Shown: positions 14,867 to 16,150 of the stretch, one piece after another
Layout: each line of letters starts with the position of its first letter
Numbering within the stretch: position 1 is the first letter of the stretch
Program-made: the position numbers and the translations under genes
From: Savagea sp.
GTDB lineage: Bacteria > Bacillota > Bacilli > Bacillales_A > Planococcaceae
NCBI GenBank assembly: GCA_030146155.1
Contig: JASLCF010000118.1
Location: 1 to 16,150, forward strand
DNA length: 16,150 nt
Reading direction: 5' to 3'
The notes under the pieces: model-generated
Seen by the model: the letters and a program-made list of their open reading frames with translations, nothing else
Told to the model about the DNA's origin: nothing
Database searches by the model: none

Positions 14867-15661
14867 TTAATCCCCGCTTTCTAATAGTTCGACTAATTGC
14901 TCTTTCAATAAGTTGAGTTGCTTATCAATCGTCACGACAATTCGTCCATGATTGGTTTCGATGTAGCATTCTTCAGGTTCAAATTCATCATCTGCAAAAA
15001 TCAAGAAAGGGACATCGGGTGGGAATAATTCCACAATCTCTGCCCGATTTTCAGTCACTAACGGATAATAAGTAGGAGAGATGAATAACTTAATTTCTTT
15101 AGACTCTCTCGCTTGCTTCATTGCTTTTTTTACAATGGGTAAGAAGCGTTCTTCTTGTTCTTCAAGTTCTGCATGCATAATTTTTGAAGCAACAGCCAGC
15201 GCAAGTTCTAGAACTACCCGCTCTTGTTCTTGCAAATAGATTGCAGCATTCTTCTTGGCATCTGCTGTCACTTGATTGGCTAATGCAATTTGATCCTTGT
15301 ATTGTTCATGTGCTTCAGCTTGTCCTTGAACAAACCCACTTTGATAACCTTCTTGATAAGCTTGTTCTTCCAGTGTACTTCTTTCACTGTCCCAAGCTTG
15401 ACGCATACTACCAATATCTTGTTCTGCTTCTTCACGCATCTGTTCTAATACTTTCAGCTGCTGTTGTCGCTGTTGTTCAATTTCTTGTAAGAGACGTTCG
15501 CGATCTTCATTGATTTTCTGTTGTGAAAGTCGTTGTTGTTCTGTCATCTCCGCTACTTTTTCTGCGGGTTCAGCTGATGGTTGATGAAATGACTTGACAC
15601 GAATCGGAATGACTTCTTCTATGATTTGCTGAGTTTCATTGGCACGGTATAACCTAGACAA
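14867..15661 (-). CDS. fliH: FliH, regulator of the flagellar export ATPase
   Basis: FliH binds FliI, restrains its ATPase activity and tethers it to the C-ring. The N-terminal and middle parts are strongly coiled-coil and Gln/Glu-rich (for example RERLLQEIEQQRQQQLKVLEQ, split over about 52-72), followed by YQEGYQSGFVQGQAEAHEQY, a small-residue repeat typical of FliH, and the C-terminal domain that resembles V/F-type ATPase stator subunits. The frame is open up to 15706. The GGAGGAG site at 15671-15677 fits a TTG at 15661, giving MSRLYRANETQQ (264 aa) and an 8-nt overlap with fliG. An ATG at 15670 touches that site and is a less likely alternative. Confidence 0.92.
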   Translation of the reverse strand: MSRLYRANETQQIIEEVIPIRVKSFHQPSAEPAEKVAEMTEQQRLSQQKINEDRERLLQEIEQQRQQQLKVLEQMREEAEQDIGSMRQAWDSERSTLEEQAYQEGYQSGFVQGQAEAHEQYKDQIALANQVTADAKKNAAIYLQEQERVVLELALAVASKIMHAELEEQEERFLPIVKKAMKQARESKEIKLFISPTYYPLVTENRAEIVELFPPDVPFLIFADDEFEPEECYIETNHGRIVVTIDKQLNLLKEQLVELLESGD

Positions 15662-16150
15662 TGATATCATCTCCTCCACCACGTGCGATGATGATTTCAC
15701 CCGCATCTTCTAAGCGACGAATTGTAGCTACAATACGACTTTGAGCTTCTTCAACATCTTTCAATCGAACAGGTCCCATAACTTCCATCTCATCTTTAAA
15801 GGATTCCGCCATACGAGAAGACATATTTTGGAAGAGTACTTCTTTCACATCTTCACTTGACACTTTCATTGAAAGAATTAAGTCTTCATTCTCACAATCG
15901 CGGATGACACGTTGGATAGAACGTCCATCCAATGTAACGATATCTTCGAAGACAAACATCCGTTTTTTAATTTCTTCTGCTAATTCCGGGTCTTGAATTT
16001 CAAGTGTATCCAAAATCGTTTTTTCAGTAGAACGATCGACGCCGTTTAACACTTCAACCACAGCATCGATTCCACCTGTTTCGGTAAAGTCTTGTGTCAC
16101 TGTAGAAGATAATTTTCTTTCTAAAACAGATTCCACTTCACTAATGACTT
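15654..16150 (-). CDS. fliG: FliG, flagellar rotor switch protein (C-terminal part, cut by window edge)
   Basis: FliG is the C-ring protein that contacts the stators and produces torque. The last 164 codons are present; the 5' part lies beyond base 16150. The visible part covers most of the middle domain's end and the C-terminal motor domain: MFVFEDIVTLDGRSIQRVIR (the linker and first C-terminal helices), then EVLFQNMSSRMAESFKDEME, MGPVRLKDVEEAQSRIV and the family ending GEIIIARGGGDDIIV. The GTG at 16136 is an internal Val codon, not a start, because the protein reads on in frame to the edge. The stop overlaps the fliH start. Confidence 0.97.
   Translation of the reverse strand, partial: VISEVESVLERKLSSTVTQDFTETGGIDAVVEVLNGVDRSTEKTILDTLEIQDPELAEEIKKRMFVFEDIVTLDGRSIQRVIRDCENEDLILSMKVSSEDVKEVLFQNMSSRMAESFKDEMEVMGPVRLKDVEEAQSRIVATIRRLEDAGEIIIARGGGDDIIV

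Noticed and set aside
15659..15706. fliH start at the ATG at 15706
   Set aside because: It would overlap fliG by 53 bases with no suitable ribosome binding site, while GGAGGAG at 15671-15677 serves a start downstream.
1..16150. Inserted accessory cargo, mobile element, CRISPR array or defence system
   Set aside because: Every gene is a recognisable flagellar or chemotaxis gene in the standard Bacillales order; no transposase, integrase, repeat array or foreign block was seen.

Overview
The window is one continuous flagellar and chemotaxis (fla/che-type) gene cluster. Every gene reads right to left on the minus strand. It is AT-rich, has strong AGGAGG-type ribosome binding sites, uses some GTG and TTG starts, and carries the FliY plus single-domain CheY arrangement. 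The gene order matches the fla/che operon of Bacillus subtilis and relatives, so this is a motile Bacillales bacterium. A lineage near Planococcaceae (Lysinibacillus, Kurthia, Solibacillus) is only a guess. Both ends are cut inside genes: fliG at the right edge lacks its 5' part, and flhF at the left edge lacks its 3' part.

In transcription order (right to left): fliG (C-terminal part), fliH, fliI and fliJ encode the rotor switch and the export ATPase complex. A motE/ylxF-like membrane coiled-coil gene follows. fliK, flgD, a small uncharacterised 'flagellar operon protein' gene and flgE (flgG-type) cover hook-length control, the hook cap and the hook. flbD/swrD, fliL, fliM, fliY and cheY cover motor power, the switch and its chemotactic input. 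fliO, fliP, fliQ, fliR, flhB and flhA form the type III export gate. flhF, the SRP-like GTPase involved in flagellar placement, begins at the left edge.

The FliOPQR-FlhAB gate exports rod, hook and filament subunits, helped by the FliHIJ ATPase. FliK and FlhB control the switch in export substrate, and FlgD caps the growing hook. FliG/FliM/FliY form the C-ring. CheY-P binds FliM, and probably FliY, and FliY keeps both CheC-type phosphatase active sites.

Genes are packed very tightly. Several overlap by 1, 4 or 8 nt, and no terminator or convincing internal promoter is visible, so long polycistronic transcription with translational coupling is likely. No mobile element, CRISPR array, tRNA/rRNA gene or foreign cargo was seen, and no gene-free stretch exceeds about 80 bases. 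I see no wholly new system. The points worth a second look are: a GC-rich hairpin placed between the Shine-Dalgarno sequence and start codon of flbD; a duplicated C-terminal domain in FlgD; the uncharacterised gene between flgD and flgE; a hairpin in the flgE leader; an acidic Q-rich tail on FliK; and three junctions that all become 8-nt overlaps once starts are assigned from their ribosome binding sites.
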